64,000 nt of DNA from Bacillus sp. FJAT-22090 (GTDB taxonomy: Bacteria > Bacillota > Bacilli > Bacillales_A > Planococcaceae): positions 4,030,154-4,094,153 of the forward strand of contig NZ_CP012601.1 of the NCBI RefSeq assembly GCF_001278755.1, written 5' to 3'. The notes below the pieces were generated by a model. That model did no database searches. It worked only from the letters and a program-made list of their open reading frames with translations, and was not told where the DNA came from. Within the stretch, counting starts at the first letter, position 1. Each line of letters starts with the position of its first letter. A program made the translations under genes and the position numbers. This document shows, piece by piece, positions 9,814 through 23,651 of the stretch.

Positions 9814-11553
9814 ATGGATGCGATGCAATATCCAATTTGGAAAATTGAAGAGATCAGGCATCAGATAGAAGTGGTTAATGGAACAAAGCCACCTGACATT
9901 CTTATAAAAAATGCAACGTATTTACATAGCCACTTAAAAAAATGGGTTACCGGAAACATTTGGATCGTGAAGGATCGAATCGTCTACACTGGTAATGAAA
10001 TGCCACTAGTTACGGAAACCACGGAAGTATATGATGCGAATGGTCAAAAAATTGTACCGGGATATATAGAACCTCACGTACATCCATTTCAACTTTATCA
10101 GCCTCATTCTTTTGCAGATTATGCTGCACAGCTTGGAACAACAACTTTTATTGCGGATAACTTGGTCTTCTTTTTGTCACTTGAAAACAAGAAAGCGTTT
10201 TCAATCATGGATGAGTTAAACAAATTACCTTTTGCATTTTATTGGTGGGCACGATTTGATTCACAAACTGAATTAGAGAGTGAAGAAAAGTTGTTTACTT
10301 CTAAATCAATCGGTGAATGGATTGACCGTCCAGATGTGATTATGGGTGGTGAGTTGACTGGATGGCCTAGACTGCAATCTGGTGATGATCAAATGTTGTA
10401 TTGGATGCAGCAAGCAAAGACAAATGGCATGAAAATTGAAGGGCATTTCCCAGGTGCATCGGAACGTACACTTGCTAGAATGCGATTACTTGGAGCCGAT
10501 GGGGATCATGAGGCTATGACCATAGAAGAAGTAGAGAGACGGATTCTCCACGGGTATGCTGTGACTTTAAGACATTCTTCTATTCGTCCTGACTTACCAA
10601 TTCTTCTTAAAGGAATTTTAGAGAAGGATCTTCAGATTTTTGATCATTTAATGATGACGACTGACGGAGCTACGCCTTCGTTTCATCTAGATGGTGTAAT
10701 GGACAAATGTATTCAAGTAGCTTTAGATGCAGGAGTAAAACCGGTAGATGCTTATTTAATGGCATCATTTAATGTTGCAAAATATTACAATCTATCAAAC
10801 TTACATGGCGTAATTGCTACTGGCAGATTTGCCACATTAAACTTTTTAAAAGATGAAAATAATCCAGTGCCAATCAGTGTTTTATCCAAAGGTGTATGGT
10901 TAAAAAGAGATGGAGAAAAAGTGCATGGATTATCGCCAGTAGACTGGTCTCATATGCCAGATTTGAATTTAAATTTTGAATTGAAAGATGCAGATTTTCA
11001 GTTCTCCATGCCATTTGGAATTGAAATGGTAAACGACGTTATTACAAAACCATATTCTATATCAGTTGATACAACAGACAACGAACTCTCTAGTAAACAT
11101 GATCAGAGTTTTTTAATGTTAATCGACAGGAATGGTAAATGGAAAGTTACGACACTAATCAAAGGATTTGCAACATCATTAAAAGGATTTGCATCCTCTT
11201 ATTCAAATACCGGGGATATAATATTAATTGGTAAAAATAAAAAAAGTATGCTAAAGGCCTTTCAAGAAATGAAGAAAATGAACGGTGGTATTGTTCTTGT
11301 AGAAGACGATCAAGTTATTTGTTCTCTTAAACTTCCAATTGGAGGAGTGTTGTCTGACAAACCAATGGAAGAATTGATAGAAGAAGAGATTCTTTTAAAG
11401 AAAGAGTTGGCAGCAAGAGGCTTTAAGCATGGTGATGCCATTTATACATTGCTATTTTTGCAATCCACACATTTGCCTTATGTTCGAATTACACAACGAG
11501 GAATTTTCGATGTAATGAAAAAACAAGTACTATTTCCAGCTGTTATGAGGTAG
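9814..11553 (+). CDS. yerA: Adenine deaminase-like amidohydrolase (YerA family)
   Basis: About 579 residues, similar in length and opening to B. subtilis YerA, a putative adenine deaminase. It has the amidohydrolase metal motif PGYIEPHVHPF near residue 88, a GHFPGAS segment and MTTDGATPS, followed by the adenine deaminase-type C-terminal domain. AGGAGGG at 9804-9810 favours ATG 9814 or ATG 9823; spacing is imperfect for both, and ATG 9790 has no ribosome binding site. In B. subtilis the gene also follows purD. Adenine deamination would feed purine salvage, but biochemical proof for YerA is lacking as far as I know. Confidence 0.85.
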   Translation: MDAMQYPIWKIEEIRHQIEVVNGTKPPDILIKNATYLHSHLKKWVTGNIWIVKDRIVYTGNEMPLVTETTEVYDANGQKIVPGYIEPHVHPFQLYQPHSFADYAAQLGTTTFIADNLVFFLSLENKKAFSIMDELNKLPFAFYWWARFDSQTELESEEKLFTSKSIGEWIDRPDVIMGGELTGWPRLQSGDDQMLYWMQQAKTNGMKIEGHFPGASERTLARMRLLGADGDHEAMTIEEVERRILHGYAVTLRHSSIRPDLPILLKGILEKDLQIFDHLMMTTDGATPSFHLDGVMDKCIQVALDAGVKPVDAYLMASFNVAKYYNLSNLHGVIATGRFATLNFLKDENNPVPISVLSKGVWLKRDGEKVHGLSPVDWSHMPDLNLNFELKDADFQFSMPFGIEMVNDVITKPYSISVDTTDNELSSKHDQSFLMLIDRNGKWKVTTLIKGFATSLKGFASSYSNTGDIILIGKNKKSMLKAFQEMKKMNGGIVLVEDDQVICSLKLPIGGVLSDKPMEELIEEEILLKKELAARGFKHGDAIYTLLFLQSTHLPYVRITQRGIFDVMKKQVLFPAVMR

Positions 11554-11563
11554 GGGGATTACT

Positions 11564-12619
11564 GTGTTCAAAAAAAGGGGATTTATATTTGCAATAAGTA
11601 TTCTTTTATTAGTTGCTTGTTCAGATAAAGAAGAGATGACAGAAGATATAAAAGAACTAGTGGAAGAACCAGTTGCAGCAGAAGAGGAAGTAGAAGACAA
11701 AGAGAAAGAACTTCCTTATATTGCTCCTTTTACTGGAGTCGGATCCGAAGTGGAATTAAAACAAAGAGCAGTACTTGTAACTATGAATAATCATCCTCTT
11801 GCACGTCCTCAATCAGGTATTGCTCAAGCAGACATTGTTTATGAAATGCTTGCTGAAGGGAATGTCACGAGATTTCTTGCACTTTATCAAAGTGAGATAC
11901 CTGACATGATTGGTCCTGTAAGAAGTGCACGAGATTATTTTGTAACGATTGCTCAAGGGCTGGATGCCTTTTACATAGCCCACGGATATAGTCCGGACGC
12001 TCAACAAATGTTAAATGCACGAGTCGTTGATAATATTAATGGAATGCAATATGATGGTATACTGTTTAAAAGGTCGAAGGAGCGTAAAGCGCCACACAAC
12101 TCCTATATAACAAAAGACAACATAGTAGCGGGTGCAGATAAAATAGGTGCGTCTATGGAGCTTCACAAAATTCCTAAACTATCTTTCTATGATTCAGAGG
12201 AAGGCGCAAAGCTTGGTAATCCAGTATCTAGTATAAGTATTCGTTACGGTAATGGAGCAAGCTTTGAAAATCAATATACGTATTTACAAGAAGAAGGTAT
12301 TTATGAAAGAACATCAGCAGGAGATTTGACAACAGATAAAGAAACAAAAGAACCTGTGAAAATATCGAATGTAATATTCATGGAAATCCCACATAAAACG
12401 ATTGATAATGCTGGAAGACAAGCTTTGGCTTTAAATGATGGAGGAAGAGCTTATCTTTTCCAAGCAGGAATAATGAAAGAAATTGAATGGGAAAATGTTG
12501 ATGGAATTTTAGTTCCAATGGAAAATGGGGTTCCTGCAAAACTTGTAAAAGGAATGTCATGGATAAGTTTTGTTCCAACAAATCCCGGATTAGAAAATAT
12601 GGTGAATTTTTTACCCTAA
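11564..12619 (+). CDS. yerB: DUF3048 lipoprotein (YerB family)
   Basis: 351 residues from GTG 11564, ten bases after yerA. The N-terminus has a hydrophobic stretch ending in lipobox LLVAC (Cys about residue 19), then an acidic Glu-rich linker to about residue 45, then the two-part DUF3048 domain. It is expected to be anchored on the outer face of the membrane. Function is unknown. Position after yerA and before yerC is the same as in B. subtilis. Confidence 0.9.
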   Translation: MFKKRGFIFAISILLLVACSDKEEMTEDIKELVEEPVAAEEEVEDKEKELPYIAPFTGVGSEVELKQRAVLVTMNNHPLARPQSGIAQADIVYEMLAEGNVTRFLALYQSEIPDMIGPVRSARDYFVTIAQGLDAFYIAHGYSPDAQQMLNARVVDNINGMQYDGILFKRSKERKAPHNSYITKDNIVAGADKIGASMELHKIPKLSFYDSEEGAKLGNPVSSISIRYGNGASFENQYTYLQEEGIYERTSAGDLTTDKETKEPVKISNVIFMEIPHKTIDNAGRQALALNDGGRAYLFQAGIMKEIEWENVDGILVPMENGVPAKLVKGMSWISFVPTNPGLENMVNFLP

Positions 12620-12650
12620 GAGTAGACTGAAGTGAAGGGAATGAAAGTAT

Positions 12651-12983
12651 ATGCAGATTGATAAAATAAAAGGACATCAAACAGACCAGTTATTTAAAGC
12701 GGTTTTAGAGTTAAAAGATATGGAAGAATGCTATCGATTTTTTGATGATCTATGTACAATAAGTGAAATCCAATCTTTGGCACAACGATTTGAAGTTGCC
12801 CATTTATTGAGATTGAAAAAAACATACGAAACAATTAAAAAAGAAACAGGTGCAAGTACCGCAACTATTTCACGTGTGAGACGTTGCTTTGATTATGGAA
12901 ACGAAGCATATGATGAAATGCTTGGACGTTTGTATCCAGATGAGCAGCCCTTTCAAAATCCAAGAGACAAAGTAGACAATTGA
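12651..12983 (+). CDS. yerC: TrpR-like repressor family protein YerC
   Basis: 110 residues of the YerC/YecD family related to the tryptophan repressor. A helix-turn-helix is visible around residues 55-80 (IKKETGASTATISRVRRC). The protein is probably cytoplasmic and DNA-binding. Its ligand and targets are not known to me. A perfect-stem terminator follows 30 bases after the stop, so yerA-yerB-yerC form one unit. Confidence 0.92.
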   Translation: MQIDKIKGHQTDQLFKAVLELKDMEECYRFFDDLCTISEIQSLAQRFEVAHLLRLKKTYETIKKETGASTATISRVRRCFDYGNEAYDEMLGRLYPDEQPFQNPRDKVDN

Positions 12984-13012
12984 TACCTATTTTCTAGAAA
13001 GTCTGATATTTA

Positions 13013-13041
13013 CTGAACAGAAGCCTCTGTTCAGTTTTTTT
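13013..13041 (+). terminator. Terminator after yerC
   Basis: Stem CTGAACAG / CTGTTCAG with a six-base loop and a run of seven T. Confidence 0.9.
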
Positions 13042-13083
13042 GTTATAATGATTTGAGAAAGAGTGGATTTTACTATTCAGTAT

Positions 13084-13192
13084 TGTCTAGCTTCAGACAC
13101 CAGCTACTCGAGGTCAAATGCAGTTTCCTTCGGTTTTTGTGGAACTGCCTACTCAGTAACCGACATTGCGTAGCTAAACGGCGTCTGACGCA
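13084..13192. repeat. Branched palindromic intergenic repeat
   Basis: About 110 bp between yerC and pcrB. Outer ends AGCTTCAGACACC and GGCGTCTGACGCA pair imperfectly, AGCTAC pairs with GTAGCT, and an inner hairpin joins GCAGTTTCC to GGAACTGC. This resembles a dispersed repeat I recall from many Bacillaceae intergenic regions (GTCTAGCTNCAG...CTCGAGGTC). No second copy is in this window. Confidence 0.6.
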
Positions 13193-13221
13193 TTTCATAT
13201 AAATTTTATGTAGGTGACGAA

Positions 13222-13902
13222 ATGGATTATAAAGAGTGGCGACATATATTTAAATTGGATCCGGCAAAAGAAATTGGTGCGGATGCGTTAGAAAAGATCT
13301 GTGAATCTGGAACCGATGCGATTATGATTGGTGGCTCGGATGGAGTAACACTAGATAACGTTATAGATTTATTGATGCGTATTCGGCGCTATGCGGTACC
13401 TGTAGCGCTAGAAGTATCAACAATCGAGTCGATAATTCCTGGTTTTGACTATTATTTTATTCCAAGTATTTTAAATAGCACAGATACAAAATGGGTAAAA
13501 GATTTACATCATGCTGCCACAAAGGAATTTGGAGAAGTGATGAATTGGGAAGAAATTATTCCAGAGGGTTATTGTATTCTAAATCCTGACTGTAAAGCAG
13601 CTAAGCTGACGCATGCTGAGCATCCTTCTACTGATGATGATGTTATAGCATACGCCCAAATGGTAGAGCATCTTTTTAAATTCCCTATTTTTTATATGGA
13701 ATATAGCGGGATGTATGGGGACGTGGAAATTGTTAAGAAGGTTAAATCTCGTCTTGATCATACAAAGCTTTTTTATGGTGGAGGAATCCAAAACGAACAG
13801 CAAGCACGTGAAATGGCTGCGCATGCAGATGCAATCATTGTAGGAAATCATGTTTATGAAAACTTAACAGAAGCTTTGAGAACTGTAAAAGCTATTAAGT
13901 GA
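13222..13902 (+). CDS. pcrB: Heptaprenylglyceryl phosphate synthase PcrB
   Basis: 226 residues. This TIM-barrel prenyltransferase family joins glycerol-1-phosphate to heptaprenyl diphosphate in Bacillales, related to archaeal GGGP synthase. GGSDGVT near residue 38 and YGGGIQN near residue 187 fit the phosphate-binding loops. The ATG follows GTAGGTGA. Its position directly before pcrA is conserved in Bacillus. In this genome pcrA has its own promoter in the 68-bp gap. Confidence 0.95.
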   Translation: MDYKEWRHIFKLDPAKEIGADALEKICESGTDAIMIGGSDGVTLDNVIDLLMRIRRYAVPVALEVSTIESIIPGFDYYFIPSILNSTDTKWVKDLHHAATKEFGEVMNWEEIIPEGYCILNPDCKAAKLTHAEHPSTDDDVIAYAQMVEHLFKFPIFYMEYSGMYGDVEIVKKVKSRLDHTKLFYGGGIQNEQQAREMAAHADAIIVGNHVYENLTEALRTVKAIK

Positions 13903-13905
13903 TAT

Positions 13906-13951
13906 TTGAGTAATTTCTTATTCAACGGTATAATAATAAGAACAAACGTTC
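13906..13951 (+). promoter_or_regulatory. Sigma-A promoter of pcrA with LexA-like box
   Basis: TTGAGT at 13906-13911, 17-bp spacer, TATAAT at 13929-13934. The palindrome GAACAAACGTTC at 13940-13951 sits at the expected start point. It agrees with the Bacillus LexA consensus CGAACRNRYGTTYC except for the two outer bases. Repression by LexA during normal growth is inferred. Confidence 0.7.
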
Positions 13952-13970
13952 TTTTAAGGAAGTGTGTATT

Positions 13971-18228
<4,258 letters not shown>

Positions 18229-18240
18229 AGGAGTTTGAAC

Positions 18241-19377
18241 ATGGCAAAAAAATTAATAGGAATATCCAGTCTAATTTTATTGCTTATAGTTTCTGGGTGT
18301 ACTCCTTCGTTGGATGAAGAAACGGAAGTAATTCAGGACACAGAGAAAGAAACGACAAAAACAGTTATTATTCCAAGTTTACAATTAGATGAAACTTACT
18401 ACCGAACTTTGATGCCTTATGAGGAAAGTGCGAGTAGAGGGCTAGTCGTGTCAAATCTTGCGACTAAATACGATATGAAAGAAGTAGAAAATGGGCTTCT
18501 TCGAATTTCTCAAAATGAGTTTTCTCCGGATACGTATTTATTTCAGGAAGGCCAATACTTAGACACAAAGACGTTAGAAAATTGGTTAGCTAGAACTAAT
18601 CAAGCAGAAGGCGGATTAAATCCAAGTAGTGAAGGTTTGACTGGTGAAGAGAAAGCAAAAAAAGCTCCTGTTTATATTACGCATATTGTCGAACAAAACT
18701 ATTTAAAAAAAGAAGATAATACGGTAAAACTTGCAGGCGTATCAGTCGGACTAGCTTTAAATTCTATATACTATTATCAAAAAGAGGACTATGGAGCATG
18801 GTTTGAGGAGCCTTTATCTCAGGCACTTATTGAAGAAAACGGAAAACGAATTGCAGAAGAAGTCGTTTCCCGTATGCGAAAAGATGAAGCTCTAGCAAAT
18901 ATTCCAATTGTTGTTGGTTTATTCAAACAAAGTAGTAAGAATGCTGTTGTTCCAGGAACATACTTCACCTATAGCGTAGCTCCTGGTGGAAAAAACGTTT
19001 CCGATTGGCAGCAAGTCAATGAGGAGTATATTTTATTTCCTTCAGCAGATTCAAAAGAAAAATATCGTGATTTAGATACGATTTTCAGAAACTTTAAACA
19101 AGATGTGGAGTTGTATTTCCCCAACTACACAAGCATTATTGGGACTGGATATTTTAAAGACAATCAGCTGCAGAAATTAACGATTAACATTCCTATTCAG
19201 TTTTATGGCACTGCCGAAGTAATTGGTTTTACACAGCATCTTGCAGGATTGGTGAAAACTCACTTTAATACTTCGATGAATGTAGAAGTTCAAGTCAATT
19301 CCTTAGACAGAACAGAAGCGTTATTGATTAAGAAACCGGGCGAGGAAGATCCGTTTGTGCATATATATACACAATAA
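18241..19377 (+). CDS. camS: CamS family sex-pheromone-type lipoprotein (YerH)
   Basis: 378 residues from ATG 18241, seven bases after AAAGGAG. Lipobox LIVSGC places the lipidated Cys near residue 20. The mature part matches the CamS family named for staphylococcal precursors of cAM373-type pheromone peptides; Bacillus YerH is the orthologue. Its role in Bacillus is unknown. As in B. subtilis it is the last gene of the pcrA-ligA unit. A weak CACTCT/AGAGTG hairpin follows, without a T-tract. Confidence 0.92.
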   Translation: MAKKLIGISSLILLLIVSGCTPSLDEETEVIQDTEKETTKTVIIPSLQLDETYYRTLMPYEESASRGLVVSNLATKYDMKEVENGLLRISQNEFSPDTYLFQEGQYLDTKTLENWLARTNQAEGGLNPSSEGLTGEEKAKKAPVYITHIVEQNYLKKEDNTVKLAGVSVGLALNSIYYYQKEDYGAWFEEPLSQALIEENGKRIAEEVVSRMRKDEALANIPIVVGLFKQSSKNAVVPGTYFTYSVAPGGKNVSDWQQVNEEYILFPSADSKEKYRDLDTIFRNFKQDVELYFPNYTSIIGTGYFKDNQLQKLTINIPIQFYGTAEVIGFTQHLAGLVKTHFNTSMNVEVQVNSLDRTEALLIKKPGEEDPFVHIYTQ

Positions 19378-19453
19378 AAAGTAGCACTCTGTTCAACTAG
19401 AGTGAAAAATGATATGATATTGCTTATGGTTATTGAATTCGGAGGTGTAAATA

Positions 19454-19744
19454 ATGGCGAATATTTCAAAGGAAGAAGTAAAGCATGTAGCACATTTGGC
19501 ACGACTTGCAATAACGGAAGAAGAAGCAGAAAAATTTGCTCTTCAACTTGGTGCAATTACGGATTTTGCTGAACAATTAAAAGAGTTGGATACAACGAAT
19601 GTAAAACCAACTTCTCATGTTTTACCCCTAGTTAATGTTATGCGTGAAGACAAAGCTAATAAGGGATTAGACAGAGAAACGATGATGTTAAACGTAAAAG
19701 AACAAGAAGCAGGTCAAGTAAAAGTACCATCCATAATGGATTAA
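19454..19744 (+). CDS. gatC: Asp/Glu-tRNA amidotransferase subunit C
   Basis: 96 residues, normal for GatC. It stabilises GatA and bridges it to GatB in the transamidosome that converts mischarged Glu-tRNA(Gln) to Gln-tRNA(Gln). It begins [20 protein letters not shown], a typical GatC N-terminus, after CGGAGGTG. First gene of gatCAB, 21 bp from gatA. Confidence 0.97.
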   Translation: MANISKEEVKHVAHLARLAITEEEAEKFALQLGAITDFAEQLKELDTTNVKPTSHVLPLVNVMREDKANKGLDRETMMLNVKEQEAGQVKVPSIMD

Positions 19745-19765
19745 GAAGTGTGAGGAGGGAAACTA

Positions 19766-21229
19766 ATGACGTTATTTGAACGTTCATCGAAAGAACTACA
19801 AGCTCTATTACATAACAAAGAAATCACGATCAATGATCTAACTAAAGAAGCTTATGAAAGAGTTGCAAAGTTAGATGGAAGTGTAGAAGCTTTCCTAGCA
19901 TTAGATGAAGAAAAAGCATTAGCAAAAGCTACAGAATTAGACCAAATTCCTTTCGAAGAACGTGGACCATTATTTGGTTTACCTATCGGAGTAAAAGACA
20001 ACATCGTAACGGAAGGATTAGAAACAACTTGCGCAAGTAAAATCCTACAAGGATTTAATCCTATTTACGATGCAACTGTTGTGAAAAAGCTACGAGCAGC
20101 AGGAATGGTTACAATCGGAAAGTTAAATATGGATGAATTTGCAATGGGTTCTTCAAATGAAAACTCTGCATATAAAACAACGAAAAACCCATGGGCATTA
20201 GACCGAGTTCCTGGTGGTTCTTCAGGTGCATCTGCAGCAGCAGTCGCAGCAGGAGAAGTTCCTTTCTCATTAGGTTCTGACACAGGCGGTTCTATTCGTC
20301 AACCAGCCGCTTATTGTGGTGTTGTCGGGATGAAACCAACTTATGGTCGTGTTTCTCGATTTGGATTAGTTGCATTCGCATCTTCTCTAGACCAAATTGG
20401 ACCAATCACTCGTAATGTGGAAGATAACGCACTTCTTCTAGAGGCGATTTCAGGGATTGATTCTAATGATTCTACTTCTGCGGACGTTGAAGTACCAAAT
20501 TTTGCTGCAGCATTAACAGGCGATATTAAAGGTCTTCGTATTGCTGTTCCGAAAGAATATTTAGGAGAAGGCGTTGGAGAAGCAGCTCGTCAATCCGTTC
20601 TAGAAGCATTGAAAGTACTCGAATCTCTTGGCGCAACTTGGGAAGAGGTATCATTGCCACATTCTAAATACGCTTTAGCAACATACTATATTCTTTCTTC
20701 ATCAGAAGCATCATCTAACCTTTCTCGTTTCGATGGTATTCGTTATGGTTTCCGTGCAGAGAATGTACAAAACTTAATGGAGCTTTACAAAGAAACTAGA
20801 GCTCAAGGATTTGGGGATGAAGTAAAACGTCGTATAATGCTTGGAACTTATTCGTTAAGCGCAGGAACTTACGATGCTTATTACAAAAAAGCGCAACAAG
20901 TTCGTACATTAATCAAAGAAGATTACGATAAAGTATTAGCAGATTATGATGTTATTATCGGACCTACTGCTCCAACAGCCGCTTTTAAAATTGGTGAGAA
21001 GGTTGAAGATCCATTAACGATGTATGCAAATGATATCTTAACTATTCCGATTAACCTTGCAGGTGTACCTGCTATTTCTATTCCATGTGGATTTGAAAAT
21101 GGACTACCACTGGGCTTACAAATTATCGGTAATTACTTTGATGAGTCGACAATTTATCGCGTAGCTCATGCTTACGAGCAAGCGACTGATTTCCATAAAC
21201 AAACTCCTCAAATTTGGGAGGGAAAATAA
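19766..21229 (+). CDS. gatA: Asp/Glu-tRNA amidotransferase subunit A
   Basis: 487-residue amidase-signature enzyme. The Ser-cis-Ser-Lys triad is visible: Lys in GVKDNI, cis-Ser in [14 protein letters not shown], and nucleophile Ser in [12 protein letters not shown]. It hydrolyses glutamine and channels ammonia to GatB. The stop is followed by one base and then the gatB ATG. The ribosome binding site of gatB (GGGAGGG) lies inside the gatA end. Confidence 0.98.
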   Translation: MTLFERSSKELQALLHNKEITINDLTKEAYERVAKLDGSVEAFLALDEEKALAKATELDQIPFEERGPLFGLPIGVKDNIVTEGLETTCASKILQGFNPIYDATVVKKLRAAGMVTIGKLNMDEFAMGSSNENSAYKTTKNPWALDRVPGGSSGASAAAVAAGEVPFSLGSDTGGSIRQPAAYCGVVGMKPTYGRVSRFGLVAFASSLDQIGPITRNVEDNALLLEAISGIDSNDSTSADVEVPNFAAALTGDIKGLRIAVPKEYLGEGVGEAARQSVLEALKVLESLGATWEEVSLPHSKYALATYYILSSSEASSNLSRFDGIRYGFRAENVQNLMELYKETRAQGFGDEVKRRIMLGTYSLSAGTYDAYYKKAQQVRTLIKEDYDKVLADYDVIIGPTAPTAAFKIGEKVEDPLTMYANDILTIPINLAGVPAISIPCGFENGLPLGLQIIGNYFDESTIYRVAHAYEQATDFHKQTPQIWEGK

Positions 21230-21230
21230 C

Positions 21231-22658
21231 ATGAACTTTGAAACAGTTATTGGATTAGAAGTACACGTAGAGTTGAAAACTAACTCAAAAATCTTCTCAG
21301 CTGCACCTAATCACTTTGGTGCAGAACCAAATACAAATACAACAGTGGTCGATCTTGGGTATCCAGGAGTACTACCAGTATTAAATAAAAACGTAGTCGA
21401 TTATGCAATGCGAGCAGCTCTTGCATTAAACATGGAAATCGAACAAAACACAAAGTTTGACCGTAAAAACTATTTCTATCCAGACAATCCGAAAGCGTAC
21501 CAAATTTCACAATTTGATAAGCCTATTGGTAAAAACGGGTGGGTTGAAATTGAAGTAAACGGAGAGACAAAACGTATTGGAATTACTCGTCTTCATATGG
21601 AAGAAGATGCTGGGAAATTGTCACATGCGGATGGCTACTCTTTAGTTGACTTCAATCGTCAAGGGACTCCTCTTGTAGAAATCGTATCTGAGCCAGACAT
21701 TCGTACACCTGAAGAAGCATATGCTTACTTGGAAAAAGTAAAGTCTATTATCCAATATACAGGTGTATCTGATTGTAAAATGGAAGAAGGATCTTTACGT
21801 TGTGACGCTAACATTTCTATACGTCCATATGGACAAGAGAAATTTGGTACAAAAACAGAGTTGAAAAACTTAAACTCTTTCAACTTCGTACGTAAAGGGC
21901 TAGAGCATGAAGAACTACGTCAAGCACAAGTACTTACTACAGGTGGAGTAATTGAGCAAGAAACTCGTCGTTATGATGAAAAAACGGGTAAAACCATTCT
22001 TATGCGTGTTAAAGAAGGTACTGACGATTATCGTTATTTCCCTGAGCCAGATTTAGTAGACATCGTAATTGATGATGCTTGGTTAGAACGTGTACGTTCA
22101 GAAATACCAGAACTTCCGGACGCTCGTAAAAAACGTTATATCGAAGAACTAGGATTGCCTGCTTACGATGCAATGGTTCTAACATTAACAAAAGAAATGT
22201 CCGACTTCTTTGAAGAAACTATTGCCCTTGGAGCAGACTCAAAGCTTGCTTCCAACTGGTTAATGGGTGAAGTTTCTGCTTACTTAAATGCAGACCAAAA
22301 AGAATTGAAAGATACTAAATTAACTCCAGCAAATCTTGCAGGAATGATTAAGTTAATTTCCGATGGTACCATTTCTTCTAAAATTGCGAAAAAAGTATTT
22401 AAAGAGCTTGCGGATAACGGCGGAGATGCAGAAGAAGTTGTAAAAGCTAAAGGCTTAGTACAAATTTCAGACGAAGGCGCACTTCGTGAAATTGTTATTT
22501 CAACACTTGATGCCAACCCACAATCGATTGAAGACTTTAAAAACGGAAAAGACCGTGCAATCGGCTTCCTAGTTGGACAAATCATGAAAGCAACAAAAGG
22601 ACAAGCAAATCCACCACTTGTAAATAAAATCTTACAAGAAGAAATTGTGAAACGTTAA
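21231..22658 (+). CDS. gatB: Asp/Glu-tRNA amidotransferase subunit B
   Basis: 475 residues from ATG 21231 after GGGAGGG. The open frame extends into gatA but that part lacks family similarity. Opening [15 protein letters not shown] and the [17 protein letters not shown] segment are diagnostic of GatB, the kinase/transamidase that phosphorylates and amidates the tRNA-bound glutamate. The C-terminal YqeY-like tail domain is present. A strong terminator closes the gatCAB operon. Confidence 0.98.
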   Translation: MNFETVIGLEVHVELKTNSKIFSAAPNHFGAEPNTNTTVVDLGYPGVLPVLNKNVVDYAMRAALALNMEIEQNTKFDRKNYFYPDNPKAYQISQFDKPIGKNGWVEIEVNGETKRIGITRLHMEEDAGKLSHADGYSLVDFNRQGTPLVEIVSEPDIRTPEEAYAYLEKVKSIIQYTGVSDCKMEEGSLRCDANISIRPYGQEKFGTKTELKNLNSFNFVRKGLEHEELRQAQVLTTGGVIEQETRRYDEKTGKTILMRVKEGTDDYRYFPEPDLVDIVIDDAWLERVRSEIPELPDARKKRYIEELGLPAYDAMVLTLTKEMSDFFEETIALGADSKLASNWLMGEVSAYLNADQKELKDTKLTPANLAGMIKLISDGTISSKIAKKVFKELADNGGDAEEVVKAKGLVQISDEGALREIVISTLDANPQSIEDFKNGKDRAIGFLVGQIMKATKGQANPPLVNKILQEEIVKR

Positions 22659-22664
22659 ATGAAT

Positions 22665-22703
22665 GACCGACTCAAAATGAACATTTTGAGTCGGTCTTTT
22701 TTT
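22665..22703 (+). terminator. Terminator of gatCAB
   Basis: Perfect 14-bp stem GACCGACTCAAAAT / ATTTTGAGTCGGTC with a four-base loop and a run of seven T. Confidence 0.95.
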
Positions 22704-22757
22704 GAGGAAAGCCATCTTATAAAAAGAATAGTCCAACAGATAGATAAATGGAGTAGA

Positions 22758-22895
22758 CCATCCGATTATTAAGAGGAACCAACGGATAACAAGGAGAAGC
22801 CATCCGAATAATCGTAGGCCATCCGATTATTAAGGGAACCTGTCCGATTAATAGAGCAAGCCATCCGATTATTGAATAGAACCACCCGATTACCA
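22758..22895. repeat. Phased array of seven CCGATTA-type units, period about 21 bp
   Basis: Degenerate units built on CCATCCGATTATTAAG lie between the gatB terminator and the next promoter. The conserved CCG/CGG core falls at about 22764, 22785, 22806, 22825, 22846, 22867 and 22888, so the spacing is 19-21 bp, mostly exactly 21. The second unit has CGGATAA instead of CCGATTA. The spacing is not strictly a multiple of three and no ribosome binding site is present, so it is not coding. Confidence 0.75.
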
Positions 22896-22911
22896 CAACA
22901 AACCAACTAAT

Positions 22912-22940
22912 TTGAATTAGCCGACTGAACGAAGTATACT
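22912..22940 (+). promoter_or_regulatory. Sigma-A promoter for the thioredoxin-like gene
   Basis: TTGAAT at 22912-22917, 17-bp spacer, TATACT at 22935-22940, directly after the 21-bp array and 24 bp before the start codon. Confidence 0.6.
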
Positions 22941-22963
22941 AAAAATAAAAGGGGGTTTCTCAA

Positions 22964-23527
22964 ATGCCTACAGAACAACAATATTTCGAGGAAGCTAAAC
23001 CACTTACACAATATATGGATGATATGACGACGAAAAAAGAGGAATCATTTAGTATTTATGAAAAATTTGAAGTCCCTGCGGATGATGAATTTATTAGCGT
23101 TTTAAATGAAAAAAATCCACATATACTTGTTATTACAGAAGACTGGTGTGGGGATGCTATGATGAATAATGCGATTTTGCGTAGAATTGCGGAAGCTGCT
23201 GATATTGAGGTACGAGCTGTCTATCGCGATGAAAACCTAGATTTAATTGATCAATATTTAACGAACGGTGGTCGTTCTATTCCCGTTTATTTATTGTTAA
23301 ATAAAGATGGAGAGGTAATATCTAAATGGGGACCTCGTGCTGAAAAAGTTCAGCAATTTGTAACAGAAAACAGAGAAAAGTTCCCACCAAAAGAAGATCC
23401 AACGTTTGAAGAGATTCAAAAAGCTTTCTTTGAGCAAATGACAAAGGAATTTGTGGAGAACAAAGACTTCCATTTAGCTGTTTACGAAGATATTCGTAGC
23501 AACTGGTTACAAGCACTACAAAAATAA
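22964..23527 (+). CDS. Thioredoxin-fold protein with a one-cysteine active site
   Basis: 187 residues of the cytosolic thioredoxin-like family found in Bacillales. The position of the usual WCxxC redox motif reads EDWCGDAMMNN, so only the first Cys is kept. The later GGRSIPVYLLL carries the cis-Pro characteristic of the fold. A classic dithiol reductase is therefore unlikely; a thiol-binding or monothiol role is possible. The ribosome binding site is AAGGGGG. It is a single-gene unit with its own promoter and terminator. Function not known. Confidence 0.8.
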   Translation: MPTEQQYFEEAKPLTQYMDDMTTKKEESFSIYEKFEVPADDEFISVLNEKNPHILVITEDWCGDAMMNNAILRRIAEAADIEVRAVYRDENLDLIDQYLTNGGRSIPVYLLLNKDGEVISKWGPRAEKVQQFVTENREKFPPKEDPTFEEIQKAFFEQMTKEFVENKDFHLAVYEDIRSNWLQALQK

Positions 23528-23546
23528 ACACAATTAAAAGTAGTTG

Positions 23547-23570
23547 GAGTCGGCATTAGTCGGCTCTTTT
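23547..23570 (+). terminator. Terminator after the thioredoxin-like gene
   Basis: Eight-bp stem GAGTCGGC / GTCGGCTC (two G-U pairs) with a four-base loop, then TTTT. Confidence 0.6.
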
Positions 23571-23651
23571 AATGTTAGTTAAAGGGAACCTTTTGTTAAA
23601 AATTATTGTCTATATGACATGAAGAAATTGTAAAGTGGAAAGGAAATCTGT

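Noticed and set aside
19388-19408. CACTCT/AGAGTG hairpin after camS as a terminator
   Set aside because: Six-bp stem followed by AAAAATG instead of a T run; not convincing in the plus direction.
22758-22895. CRISPR array
   Set aside because: Units are about 21 bp and degenerate, with no separate repeat and spacer and no cas genes nearby.
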